From NCBI GenBank assembly GCA_964487845.1, contig CAZASK010000001.1:1-64000 (forward strand): 64,000 bases of DNA, in the 5' to 3' direction. Position 1 is the stretch's first letter, and the number at the start of each line of letters is the position of its first letter. Below the pieces are notes generated by a model. The model had not been told where the DNA came from. It did not search any database and worked only from the letters and a program-made list of their open reading frames with translations. Shown piece by piece: positions 14,636-23,179 of the stretch. Source of the stretch: CAZASK01 sp964487845 (GTDB lineage: Bacteria; Chlamydiota; Chlamydiia; Chlamydiales; FEN-1388). The translations under genes and the position numbers were made by a program.

Positions 14636-16159
14636 ATGCTTCGCAAATTTCTCGATATTCAACTGAAGATGACAGAAAAAGGAAGTCGTTTAGAAAGATT
14701 CAGGCCTCTTATAGCGGCGCTAGATACTTTTTTATATGAACCGAAGTGTGCGACAAAAGGAGCGCCACATATCCGAGATGCTGTGGATCTCAAACGATGG
14801 ATGATCATTGTCGTCTTCGCTTTGCTTCCCTGCATACTTGTAACTGTATGGAATACAGGTATACAAAAGTTTGTCTATGCAAGCGGCAGCCTTCCTCTTA
14901 TGAAGGAGTTTTATGCAAGTTGTCATTCACTATCGGCCTATTATGCATTTTCTATGAAAGATGGTCGCATCTGGACGATTTTAGAATATGGACTTGCAGC
15001 ATTTTTGCCAGTTGTCATCATTTCGTATATGGTAGGGGGCTTATGTGAGGCCATCTTTGCTGTAGTTCGCAAGCATGAGATCGCAGAAGGATTTTTAGTC
15101 ACAGGGATACTCTATGCGTTGATTTTACCTCCTACGATCCCTTATTGGATGGTAGCAGTAGGCGTGGCAGCAGGAGTCGTCTTATCAAAAGAGCTGTTTG
15201 GCGGCACTGGCATGAACATCATGAATCCAGCGCTCTGTTGTAGAGCACTACTTTTCTTTACTTTCCCAGGACAGATGTCTGGAGATGTGTGGGTGGGAAC
15301 AAATCCGACAGTAGTAAGAGAAAGTTTAAGACAGATCAATCAACAAGCAAGTTTAGGCCCTATTGATGGCTATACGCAAGCTACAAGTCTTGCTCAATGC
15401 AATATAGGCATGGATATTAAGCGCGTACATATAGAAGCAATTGGTATGCATAGTGGGGTAGAAGTGCCTACACATGAGCTCGTGCAGAACCATTTTGCAG
15501 CGTGGTCTGAGCAAAGTCAGTCACATATTGCATTCACTGATCTCAATGTGGATCAATTAAAAGATTTTGTGACTTCTTCGTTGGATACGGGAGGTCTTGG
15601 GCTGTCATCCGATAATTTTGAAAGAGCGTGTCATTTCGCTTCGGTTCAATTTGAGCAAGGGCTGCACACGGACTGGAATTTTTTCTTGGGAAATAAGCTT
15701 GGTTGTTTCGGAGAGACGTCTGTTTTGGCTTGTCTTTTAGGTGCAGCACTTTTGATATACACTCGTGTCGGCTCTTGGAGAACGATGATGGGGGTGGTTG
15801 TAGGGGCATTTGGGATGGCCTCGATGTTGTGGCTCTTTTCTCGATATATGGGAGTAGATCATGGTGCTTGGAATCCTGCTGTCTTTGGTTTGCCTCCATA
15901 TAAGCATTTACTGTTGGGAGGACTTGCGTTCGGGTGTGTCTTTATGGCAACAGATCCTGTCTCATCAGCGACGCTCAAGCTGTCGAAGTGGATATATGGG
16001 ATATTTATCGGAGTTATTACCATCGTTATCCGCACAATCAACCCTGCCTATCCAGAAGGGGTGATGCTTGCTATACTAACGGGGAATGTCTTTGCTCCAT
16101 TGATTGATCATTATGTAGCCAAAACATACAGGAGGCATAATCGTGTCACAGCCAAGTAG
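14636..16159 (+). CDS. nqrB: Na+-translocating NADH:quinone reductase subunit B
   Basis: NqrB is the large membrane subunit that carries covalent FMN and part of the sodium channel. The 507 residues include KRWMIIVVFALLPC in the first membrane helix, GGTGMNIMNPALCCRALLFF, the DGYTQATSLAQ region that corresponds to the flavin-attachment threonine area, and ATDPVSSATLKLSKW near the C-terminus. It has the chlamydial inserts in the loop before residue 350. AAGGA lies five bases before the ATG. The MITE-like element ends 25 bases upstream, so the operon promoter must lie within or beyond it. nqrA and nqrF are not here, as in other chlamydiae. Confidence 0.95.
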   Translation: MLRKFLDIQLKMTEKGSRLERFRPLIAALDTFLYEPKCATKGAPHIRDAVDLKRWMIIVVFALLPCILVTVWNTGIQKFVYASGSLPLMKEFYASCHSLSAYYAFSMKDGRIWTILEYGLAAFLPVVIISYMVGGLCEAIFAVVRKHEIAEGFLVTGILYALILPPTIPYWMVAVGVAAGVVLSKELFGGTGMNIMNPALCCRALLFFTFPGQMSGDVWVGTNPTVVRESLRQINQQASLGPIDGYTQATSLAQCNIGMDIKRVHIEAIGMHSGVEVPTHELVQNHFAAWSEQSQSHIAFTDLNVDQLKDFVTSSLDTGGLGLSSDNFERACHFASVQFEQGLHTDWNFFLGNKLGCFGETSVLACLLGAALLIYTRVGSWRTMMGVVVGAFGMASMLWLFSRYMGVDHGAWNPAVFGLPPYKHLLLGGLAFGCVFMATDPVSSATLKLSKWIYGIFIGVITIVIRTINPAYPEGVMLAILTGNVFAPLIDHYVAKTYRRHNRVTAK

Positions 16160-17057
16160 TACTGCCTTTTCGAATAGAAGAACGCTTGTATTTATGCTGG
16201 TGCTAAGCTTTGTCTGTGCATTTGTGCTCTCTGTGTTAGCAAGCGCTCTTGATATTCTCAAAAGCGAAGCGAAAGAACTTGACCGCAGTAAGGAGATGCT
16301 CGTAGCGGGAAGAATCTATGATAATGCAAGAGGATGCTTTCTCATCTTCGAAAATGGTTCATATATACCCGCAAGGCACGTAGGAAATGGTCGTCTTGTC
16401 GCGTCGAAGGATATAGAGAAGCCCTCTTCTTCGGATATTTTGGCTGTAGTACGGGCGCGTACATCGGCTTTGCTAGTAGATGATGCTGGTAATAGGACCA
16501 CTTTTGAAAAAGAAAAAATCGATGAAAAAGAGTACATTGCAACGAATAAGAAAAAGGGATATGCCAACCTGCAGCTTAAGTTAGCGTATGAGCTCTATGC
16601 GAATCCTTCATCTGATCAGAAAGTCACGCGTCAAGTAGAAGGATATATTATCCCGGTATCTGGATTTGGTCTTTGGGATTATATCTATGGCTATATTGCA
16701 GTGCGTCCTGACGGCGATGAGGTGATTGGAATTTCTTGGTATGAGCAAAAAGAGACGCCAGGGCTAGGAGCGAATATTGCAGAAACGCCGTGGCAGAGTC
16801 AATTTTCTGGAAAGGTGATCTTTCAGCCAGATTCACAAGGAAAAGTAGATATGAAAAGAAGCTCTCTTGGGATTACTGTAGTACGCGGCAAAGTAAAAGA
16901 GGTGATTGGTGATAGCCCGAGAAGTGCAAATTTCGTCGACGGTATGGCGGGAGCTACACTTACTGGAAATGGCGTTACAAAAGCCTATAAAGATACTTTG
17001 GGACCATATCGTCCATTTTTTTGTAAGCTTCATGATCAAGCGAAAAAGGGTAAGTAA
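16143..17057 (+). CDS. nqrC: Na+-translocating NADH:quinone reductase subunit C
   Basis: NqrC has one N-terminal membrane helix (about residues 13-36) and an extracytoplasmic domain that carries covalent FMN on a threonine in the motif DGMAGATLTGNGVTKAY near residue 270. Other family marks are ETPGLGANI and FSGKV. The start is a GTG at 16143 with GGAGG a few bases upstream; it overlaps the end of nqrB by 17 bases. Length of 304 residues is slightly long but normal for chlamydial forms. Confidence 0.95.
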   Translation: MSQPSSTAFSNRRTLVFMLVLSFVCAFVLSVLASALDILKSEAKELDRSKEMLVAGRIYDNARGCFLIFENGSYIPARHVGNGRLVASKDIEKPSSSDILAVVRARTSALLVDDAGNRTTFEKEKIDEKEYIATNKKKGYANLQLKLAYELYANPSSDQKVTRQVEGYIIPVSGFGLWDYIYGYIAVRPDGDEVIGISWYEQKETPGLGANIAETPWQSQFSGKVIFQPDSQGKVDMKRSSLGITVVRGKVKEVIGDSPRSANFVDGMAGATLTGNGVTKAYKDTLGPYRPFFCKLHDQAKKGK

Positions 17058-17695
17058 TGACAACAGAAGAAAATGTGAAACATTATTTTACAGATCAGAT
17101 TTTGAAAGGCAACCAAGTTCTGGTGGCTATTTTGGGTATTTGCTCAGCACTTGGTGTGACGAATCGATTGTCGATTGCGATTACAATGGGGCTGTCCGTT
17201 ACTTTTGTGACTGGATTTAGCTCTTTATTTGTATCTCTTTTTAGACGAGTGACTCCAGATAGTGTGCGCATGATCACACAGTTGGCTATCATCTCTCTTT
17301 TTGTGATCATCATCGACCAACTGTTGCAGGCCTATTTCTTTAGTATCTCAAAGGTGCTGAGTGTATTTGTGGGACTGATTATCACAAATTGTATTGTGAT
17401 GGGAAGGACTGAGGGGATGGCTAAAAATGTAACGCCACTTGCTGCCTTTTTAGATGGCATAGGAGCAGGCCTTGGCTATGCAATTGTTTTGTGTATTATT
17501 GGCGCTGTGCGAGAGCTATTTGGATTTGGAGAAATCTTCCACATGCGCGTGATTCCTGAATCATGGTATGCAACGGCAGAAAATCCTGATGGATATCAAA
17601 ATTTTGGTTTGATGGTATCGCCGCCAGCTGCTTTTTTCATTATAGGCGTGCTCGTCTGTCTTTCAAATATGTACATGAATAAAAAGAAAGGATAA
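17057..17695 (+). CDS. nqrD: Na+-translocating NADH:quinone reductase subunit D
   Basis: NqrD is a six-helix membrane subunit of 212 residues related to RnfE. Features are GNQVLVAILGICSALGVTNR at the N-terminus, LIITNCIVMGRTEGMA with the conserved cysteine thought to help bind the inter-subunit iron centre, and DGIGAGLGYAIVLCIIGAVR. Its ATG shares one base with the nqrC stop, so the subunits are tightly coupled. Confidence 0.95.
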   Translation: MTTEENVKHYFTDQILKGNQVLVAILGICSALGVTNRLSIAITMGLSVTFVTGFSSLFVSLFRRVTPDSVRMITQLAIISLFVIIIDQLLQAYFFSISKVLSVFVGLIITNCIVMGRTEGMAKNVTPLAAFLDGIGAGLGYAIVLCIIGAVRELFGFGEIFHMRVIPESWYATAENPDGYQNFGLMVSPPAAFFIIGVLVCLSNMYMNKKKG

Positions 17696-17701
17696 GGCTG
17701 T

Positions 17702-18415
17702 ATGTGGATGGGTAATTATGAGGCTATAAACCTTGTTGGTCTTTTTATACAAGCCGTGTTCATCGAGAACTTCTTATTGGCAAACTTTCTTGGGATGTGT
17801 ACCTACCTTGCCTGTTCTACAAAGCTGAAGACTGCCAATGGCCTTGGGGTTGCTGTCGTAATCGTGTTGACAGTATCGGGCGTGTTAAACTGGTGCGTCC
17901 ATCGCTTTATCACCTCTGCTGGCGCTCTTTCTTGGCTTTCTGTAATCGGAATAGATGCGTCCAAAATTGATCTTGGGTTTTTAGAATTTTTGTTGTTCAT
18001 ATCTGTGATTGCTGCCTTTACACAGATGCTGGAGATTATTTTAGAAAAAGTGTCTCAGCCGCTGTATCGTGCGCTTGGTATTTATTTACCTCTTATTGCG
18101 GTAAACTGTGCTATTTTAGGAGCGTGTCTTTTCGCTGTCATGCGTGATTATCCTTTTATCCCGAACTTAGTGTATGTAGCGGGATCTGGTTTTGGCTGGT
18201 GGCTCGCAATTGCTCTCATGGCGGCCATTCGTGAAAAATTGGCCTCGAGTCACATCGTTCCTGGCTTTCAAGGAATGGGGATCACTTTCATCATGACGGG
18301 GCTGATGTCGATGGCTTTCATGGGCTTTACAGGAATTAACCTTGCTCGTCCTACTGGTGTAGAGCATGTCCCAGTAGAAAAAAAGATCCCAGTTGCCGTA
18401 GAGATGAATCAATAG
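17702..18415 (+). CDS. nqrE: Na+-translocating NADH:quinone reductase subunit E
   Basis: NqrE pairs with NqrD in the membrane core. The 237 residues contain FIENFLLANFLGMCTYLACS at the N-terminus and PLIAVNCAILGACLFAV, each with the conserved cysteine facing the membrane centre, and six hydrophobic helices. The charged tail after the last helix is longer than in gamma-proteobacterial forms. It ends the nqr operon; dnaA ends convergently seven bases away, leaving little room for terminators. Confidence 0.95.
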   Translation: MWMGNYEAINLVGLFIQAVFIENFLLANFLGMCTYLACSTKLKTANGLGVAVVIVLTVSGVLNWCVHRFITSAGALSWLSVIGIDASKIDLGFLEFLLFISVIAAFTQMLEIILEKVSQPLYRALGIYLPLIAVNCAILGACLFAVMRDYPFIPNLVYVAGSGFGWWLAIALMAAIREKLASSHIVPGFQGMGITFIMTGLMSMAFMGFTGINLARPTGVEHVPVEKKIPVAVEMNQ

Positions 18416-18422
18416 TAGTTTC

Positions 18423-19781
18423 TTACATATTTAAATTGCGTCTGACCATCTCTATTTGACGGCGCAGAGTCTCATTCTCTTTCATCTTTTTCTCTACGTG
18501 TTTGACAGCATGAAGAATAGTAGAGTGTGTTTTCCCAAAAGAGTTTCCTATCATGACGAGTGATTCATTGATGAGCTCTTTTGCTAAAAACATAGCTACC
18601 TGTCTTGGAAGAGCTACATTTTTTGTCCTGGAGTTTCCTTTGAGATCGGATACTTTCACCTGGAAAATGCAGGCCACGCTTTTCAAAATATTGTCGATAG
18701 AGAGTTTTTCTTTGGGAACTAACTGGAACATATCTCTCAATAGTTTTTCTACGATATCTTCAGTGATCGATATGTTGAGCAGACGTGAATAGGCGCTCAG
18801 GCGATTTAAAGCACCTTCGAGTTGCCGTACGTTGTTATGAATATGCTCGGCAATATGAAAGGCTATTGCACTTGGAATTTTGAGGCCTTTCATCTCAGCT
18901 TTGTGCTGCAAAATGGCGACTCTGGTCTCTAGATCTGGTGTGCCAACATGAGCCACCAAGCCCCATTCCATGCGGGCTACCATACGCTCAGATAATTTCA
19001 GTTGCGATGGTGGTTTATCGGAGGTGATCACGATTTGTTTATTTCTGTGGATGAGCGCTTCAAAGGTGTTGCAGAACTCTTCTTCAAAGTTGGGTCTATT
19101 TTGCAAAAATTGGATATCGTCGACAAGGAGTACATCTACATTCATGCGATAAAATTGTTTGAGACGGTCGATCGATTTGTTTCGCAGACTGTCAACGATT
19201 TGGTTGATAAAAGCCTCTGTTGTAATGCACTGCACTTTTAATTTTTTATTTGTCTCACGAATGTGATGGCCGATGCTATGGAGAAGATGTGTTTTTCCAA
19301 GGCCTACGCCTCCATGTATAAAGAGAGGGTTGTAGGACTCTCCTGGACGCATGGCGACTCCAATCGCTGCTGACTTTACAAATTGGTTGCTGTGACCCTC
19401 AATAAATGTTGAAAATCGATAGCCATCGTTGAGTTTTGTCTCGAATGGCGCGAACGTAGACATCGTCTCTTTCGGAGGAGATGGAGGAGCTTCTTGTGCT
19501 GCAGGCTCAGGTGCAAGCTTGCGTTCTGTCTTTGCAATTAAAAACTCAATGGCAGGCTCGCCTTCTGCAGTAAGGGGAAGAAACGCTACGAGCTCCTTTC
19601 TAAAGTTAGCGAGCAGATACTCTTTTACAAAAACGTTTGGGACCGTAAGAGTGATCTTTTCTGAAGTAAACCCGGCTACTTCGATGGGGCTGAGCCAGTT
19701 GCTATAGGCTGTCGCTGTACAGCGGCTTTTGCAGCATTCGAGAAACTGAGTCCAGGCTTCACAGATATCAATCGCTAACAT
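18423..19781 (-). CDS. dnaA: chromosomal replication initiator DnaA
   Basis: A full 452-residue DnaA: N-terminal domain I (AWTQFLECCKSRCTATAYSN), linker, AAA+ domain with Walker A GGVGLGKTHLL near residue 157 and Walker B VDVLLVDDIQFLQ, and a C-terminal DNA-binding domain with LPRQVAMFLAKELI and FGKTHSTILHAV. Chlamydiae have two dnaA genes; this copy lies beside nqrBCDE, the place of dnaA_2 (CT275) in C. trachomatis. AGGA lies seven bases before the start. The following 385-base AT-rich gap has only imperfect DnaA-box-like sequences. Confidence 0.96.
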   Translation of the reverse strand: MLAIDICEAWTQFLECCKSRCTATAYSNWLSPIEVAGFTSEKITLTVPNVFVKEYLLANFRKELVAFLPLTAEGEPAIEFLIAKTERKLAPEPAAQEAPPSPPKETMSTFAPFETKLNDGYRFSTFIEGHSNQFVKSAAIGVAMRPGESYNPLFIHGGVGLGKTHLLHSIGHHIRETNKKLKVQCITTEAFINQIVDSLRNKSIDRLKQFYRMNVDVLLVDDIQFLQNRPNFEEEFCNTFEALIHRNKQIVITSDKPPSQLKLSERMVARMEWGLVAHVGTPDLETRVAILQHKAEMKGLKIPSAIAFHIAEHIHNNVRQLEGALNRLSAYSRLLNISITEDIVEKLLRDMFQLVPKEKLSIDNILKSVACIFQVKVSDLKGNSRTKNVALPRQVAMFLAKELINESLVMIGNSFGKTHSTILHAVKHVEKKMKENETLRRQIEMVRRNLNM

Positions 19782-20166
19782 AGTGTTTCCTACTAAAGTT
19801 GTTCTCTACATTCATGTCATTTGGTAAGCAAGACTCTACCCAATTGTTCAAGAAGCTGTAAAGATGATCCGTGCAAATCATCATTTTTTTATTCATAAAC
19901 TACTGACTTTCAATGGCTACATGGGTATATTTTAATTTATTGTTGTCAGTTTTGTGTGCAAGATGTTCATAAGTTGTTGATTATCAGTAGATAGTGTTGT
20001 CTTTATGTAAATGGTATATTTCCTAACATACACATTTATAATACGTTATGTTGTGGAATTTTGGACGATAAATTTTTTTGTGTCATGTAAGTTCTAACAG
20101 CTCCCTTTATTTATATGAGATTGCTCAGGCACAATGTTACTAACATTGAATAGAGAGAGAAGTACG
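19782..20166. other. AT-rich intergenic region between dnaA and pseC-like gene
   Basis: This divergent region of 385 bases holds no gene I can support. It is rich in A+T and has two sequences one mismatch away from the DnaA-box consensus (TTATTCATA near 19892 and the complement TTATGAACA near 19970). That is too little to call an origin, but autoregulation of dnaA from here would be normal. No strong -35/-10 pair stands out. Confidence 0.4.
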
Positions 20167-21339
20167 ATGACGCAGCCATTTTTACCATACGCAAAGCAAA
20201 ATATCACACAAGAAGATCGCGAGTCAGTCGATCAGGCTCTTTTTGAGCCACGTATCACACGAGGGGAGAAGACCGCGGCTTTTGAACAGGCAGTAGCTGA
20301 GTATTGTGGAGCGAGCTATGCTGTTGCCTTTTCGAATGCAACCATGGCGCTCTATGCGGCCATGCAGGCAGTAGATGCCTCAGCGCAGGATCGCTTTTTT
20401 GTTCCAACGAATACGTTTATAGCGACCGTGGGATGCGGCATGCGGCTAGGGCTGCGTCCTCAATTCATCGACATCGACAGAAATTCGGGCAACTTGGATC
20501 TCAATGTGCTCTCTAAATTTGCCAAGGAGCCAACATCTCGAGGTCGTACGATTGTTATCCCTGTTCATTTTTCGGGGATTGCGGTCGACATGCATCGCCT
20601 GGAGCGTCTTTTTCATGATCCTGACTTGATTCTTATTGAAGATGCAGCGCATGCGATTGGCTCATTATATCCAACAGGCGAGAAGGTGGGCTCGTGTGCG
20701 AAAAGTATGATGACTGTTTTTAGCTTTCACCCTGCGAAAACGATGACGACGGCGGAGGGTGGGATGATCACAACTAATAGCGCTGAACTCTATCATAGAC
20801 TGCAGCGGATCCGTAATAATGGAATAGAACGCCAAGCTCCCTATCTTACACAAGGTGCTGCCAAAGCAGGATACTATGAAGTTCATGAGATATCAGGCAA
20901 TTATCATATGACAGAGCTACAGGCAGCTCTTGGCCTTTCTCAGATAAAGCGCCTGGATCAGTTTGTGCAGAAGAGAAGAGAGCTTGTAGCTTGCTATCGC
21001 AGCCATCTCGCAGCACTTCAACATATTCGTCTCTTTGCTGAAGAATATGATGCGAGGTCAGCATATCATCTTATGTGTGTGCAGATTGATTTTGCAGCAT
21101 TGAAAACGACTCGAGAAGAGGTCATGCAACGACTTACCGATGCAGGCATAGGCACAGAAGTGCACTATGTGCCGCTCTATAGGCATCCAGTATGTGCAAA
21201 AGCTGATGCAGAGCTTGCCTATCCAGAAACAGAAGCCTATTATCAACAAGTGCTTTCTCTTCCTCTTTACTTTGACCTTACAGAGGCTGACGTTGAACGA
21301 GTATGCGATACCTTGAAAAAGATCATGAAGCGTACGTGA
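20167..21339 (+). CDS. DegT/DnrJ/EryC1/StrS aminotransferase, PseC-like
   Basis: A PLP-dependent sugar aminotransferase of 390 residues. The N-terminal LPYAKQNITQEDRESV, SNATMALYAA for phosphate binding, PVHFSGIAVDM, EDAAHAIGS and SFHPAKTMTTAEGG with the PLP lysine are all family marks; the overall reading is closest to PseC, which makes UDP-4-amino-4,6-dideoxy-L-AltNAc for pseudaminic acid. I prefer the ATG at 20167, preceded by a purine-rich AGAGAGAAG, to an in-frame ATG at 20134 without a ribosome binding site. No other sugar-nucleotide genes are adjacent, so the substrate stays open. Confidence 0.8.
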   Translation: MTQPFLPYAKQNITQEDRESVDQALFEPRITRGEKTAAFEQAVAEYCGASYAVAFSNATMALYAAMQAVDASAQDRFFVPTNTFIATVGCGMRLGLRPQFIDIDRNSGNLDLNVLSKFAKEPTSRGRTIVIPVHFSGIAVDMHRLERLFHDPDLILIEDAAHAIGSLYPTGEKVGSCAKSMMTVFSFHPAKTMTTAEGGMITTNSAELYHRLQRIRNNGIERQAPYLTQGAAKAGYYEVHEISGNYHMTELQAALGLSQIKRLDQFVQKRRELVACYRSHLAALQHIRLFAEEYDARSAYHLMCVQIDFAALKTTREEVMQRLTDAGIGTEVHYVPLYRHPVCAKADAELAYPETEAYYQQVLSLPLYFDLTEADVERVCDTLKKIMKRT

Positions 21340-21721
21340 GAAGAAGGGCAGAGGCGTTGCTCGATATGAAGGGGTTTGGGTCTTTTATGAGTACGTTGGC
21401 AAGGCGCTTTCCCTCTTCGATTTTTCCAGACATGAAAAATGCTTTTGTTAAGTTGAGCAGTGTCGGTGCATGATCCGCTTCTATTTGCAGCGCACGATCG
21501 AGAAATTTGATTGCTTTTTCAGGCTGGTTTACCTCTACGTAAATGGCACCTAATGTTTGTGCGTCGTAGGCACTATCTGGGTCTAAGATGACAAGAGCCT
21601 CAAAGAAGGGAAGCGAGATGTCATACTTTCCTTGCCTGATATAGGAGTAACCAGTATGACGGATGTCATCGAGATGATCTTGGTTCCATCGTAGTTTTTC
21701 TAGCCAGTTGATACGTCCCAC
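21323..21721 (-). CDS. tetratricopeptide repeat protein
   Basis: Three consecutive TPR units fill residues 25-125 (YSYIRQGKYDISLPFFEALV, AQTLGAIYVEVNQPEKAIKF, LLNLTKAFFMSGKIEEGKRL). TPR proteins of this size act as scaffolds or type III chaperones in chlamydiae. Its position between dnaA and rsmH matches CT274 of C. trachomatis. It lies three bases downstream of the next minus-strand gene, so the two are co-transcribed. Its end overlaps the end of the pseC-like gene on the opposite strand by 17 bases. Confidence 0.8.
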   Translation of the reverse strand: MGRINWLEKLRWNQDHLDDIRHTGYSYIRQGKYDISLPFFEALVILDPDSAYDAQTLGAIYVEVNQPEKAIKFLDRALQIEADHAPTLLNLTKAFFMSGKIEEGKRLANVLIKDPNPFISSNASALLLTYAS

Positions 21722-21723
21722 AG

Positions 21724-22185
21724 CTATCCTTGTAAAAATTGTCCAATTCTTCCGCCAATATAGCGTAAGAGCTCATTTAAGTACTTTACCTGCTTGATGC
21801 AGCGGTGAATCGTACTCTTTTCCTCTTCTTCCTCTTCAGTTTCACAGACGATGCTATCCAATCTTTTTTCACCATCTTCGTCATCTTTATCTTCCTCGGT
21901 AGAGCCAAAGATAGGTAATATGCGATGAAAGGCGAAGGTAGACTGGCGCCTGGAGTTATAGTTTTTTGGAGCATAAAAGTAGGCCCAGGGGGCGTGAGTT
22001 GTGGCAACGCCTAAGAGAAGGTCCATCTCAGAGAGCTTGGGGTAGAGATCGACGATGAGTGCCTGGGCAGGTACTTGTCCTGCTTCCGGAAGATGGTACT
22101 GCTGTCGTACTTGCTCGATCAGCTCTGTTCTTCTGGCATATTGAATGTAGATGCCAATATCGAGTTGGTCAATAGTAACCGGCAT
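21724..22185 (-). CDS. conserved chlamydial hypothetical protein
   Basis: A 153-residue cytoplasmic protein with a very acidic central linker (EEDKDDEDGEK and ETEEEEEEK, about residues 97-123) and a helical C-terminus. I recognise no domain. The position, directly before the TPR gene and divergent from rsmH, corresponds to CT273 of C. trachomatis, so it is probably a conserved chlamydial core protein acting with the TPR protein. The acidic stretch has strongly biased codons (GAA/GAG) but no frameshift. Confidence 0.7.
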   Translation of the reverse strand: MPVTIDQLDIGIYIQYARRTELIEQVRQQYHLPEAGQVPAQALIVDLYPKLSEMDLLLGVATTHAPWAYFYAPKNYNSRRQSTFAFHRILPIFGSTEEDKDDEDGEKRLDSIVCETEEEEEEKSTIHRCIKQVKYLNELLRYIGGRIGQFLQG

Positions 22186-22295
22186 GCTTTTTCTCTCACT
22201 TATCTTCTTTCACTACCATGCCTTTTTATTCCTTCAAAAATCAAGGATAGTTTTCATCCTTGCAATATGCTGCTCTTTTCAGCGATCATAGACGC

Positions 22296-23177
22296 ATGAA
22301 TAACAATATATCGGAAAATCATATCTCAGTGATGAAAGAGGAGTTTCTCTTATTCTTTCGCGAAAAACAGATAAAGACCTTTGTGGATGGAACTTTAGGA
22401 GCAGCAGGTCACAGCCTGGCGCTCTTGCAAGAGCACCCTGAAATTACTCAGCTTATTGGCATCGACCAAGACCCTCAGGCGCTCGCATTGGCGAGGGGAA
22501 TACTTGCCCCCTATGAAAAAAAAGTGTTACTCATACAATCCAACTTTGAGCGACTCGATGAATATGCTTTTGAACAAGTAGACGGTATTTTTTTGGATCT
22601 CGGCGTCTCTTCCATGCAGTTCGACACTCAAGAGCGTGGGTTTTCATTTCAAAAAGAAGCTCCTCTCGATATGCGCATGGGTCCAGATGCTCCCTATACC
22701 GCCTACGATATTGTGAATGTGTGGGAAGAAAAAGAGATTGCAGATCTTCTTTTTGAGTTAGGAGAAGAGAGGAAAAGTCGTCAGATAGCAAAGCGTATTG
22801 TACTTGCTCGAAAGAAAAAGAAGATCGAGACGACGACAGAGTTGGCAGAGATCATCTCCTCGTGCATGCCGAGAAATTCAGCGATCCATCCAGCGACACG
22901 CTCATTTCAAGCACTTCGCCTTGTCGTCAACCGTGAATTAGAGGTGCTCAAGAGCGTCATCCCGAAAGCGATTGCCAAGTTGGCAGTAGGTGGAAGGCTC
23001 GGAATCATCTCCTTTCATAGCCTAGAAGATCGCATCGTAAAATTTGCGTTTCGTGAAGCAAAAGAGCGCAAAGAAGTAGAAATACTCACTAAAAAACCAC
23101 TGATTCCTACGGATCAAGAAATTCGATTGAATCGCAGAGCAAGGAGTGCTAAATTGCGCTTTATTGAAAGAAAATAG
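22296..23177 (+). CDS. rsmH: 16S rRNA m4C1402 methyltransferase
   Basis: RsmH (MraW) methylates N4 of C1402 in 16S rRNA with SAM. The protein begins HISVMKEEFL, has the SAM-binding DGTLGAAGHSLALL, IGIDQDPQAL, then FLDLGVSSMQ and the signature ATRSFQALRLVVN and GGRLGIISFHSLEDRIVK. I choose the ATG at 22296 (293 residues) over a TTG 36 bases upstream because family members begin close to the HxSVM motif. It opens the division cluster and is divergent from the two conserved minus-strand genes. Confidence 0.95.
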   Translation: MNNNISENHISVMKEEFLLFFREKQIKTFVDGTLGAAGHSLALLQEHPEITQLIGIDQDPQALALARGILAPYEKKVLLIQSNFERLDEYAFEQVDGIFLDLGVSSMQFDTQERGFSFQKEAPLDMRMGPDAPYTAYDIVNVWEEKEIADLLFELGEERKSRQIAKRIVLARKKKKIETTTELAEIISSCMPRNSAIHPATRSFQALRLVVNRELEVLKSVIPKAIAKLAVGGRLGIISFHSLEDRIVKFAFREAKERKEVEILTKKPLIPTDQEIRLNRRARSAKLRFIERK

Positions 23178-23179
23178 GT

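Noticed and set aside
14461..14646. Minus-strand frame crossing the foldback element
   Set aside because: It is an accident of the palindrome; the inverted repeat explains the sequence better than a protein.
19782..20166. Possible replication origin beside dnaA
   Set aside because: Only two imperfect DnaA-box-like sites are seen; no cluster of boxes or typical repeat structure. Genome-wide skew would be needed.
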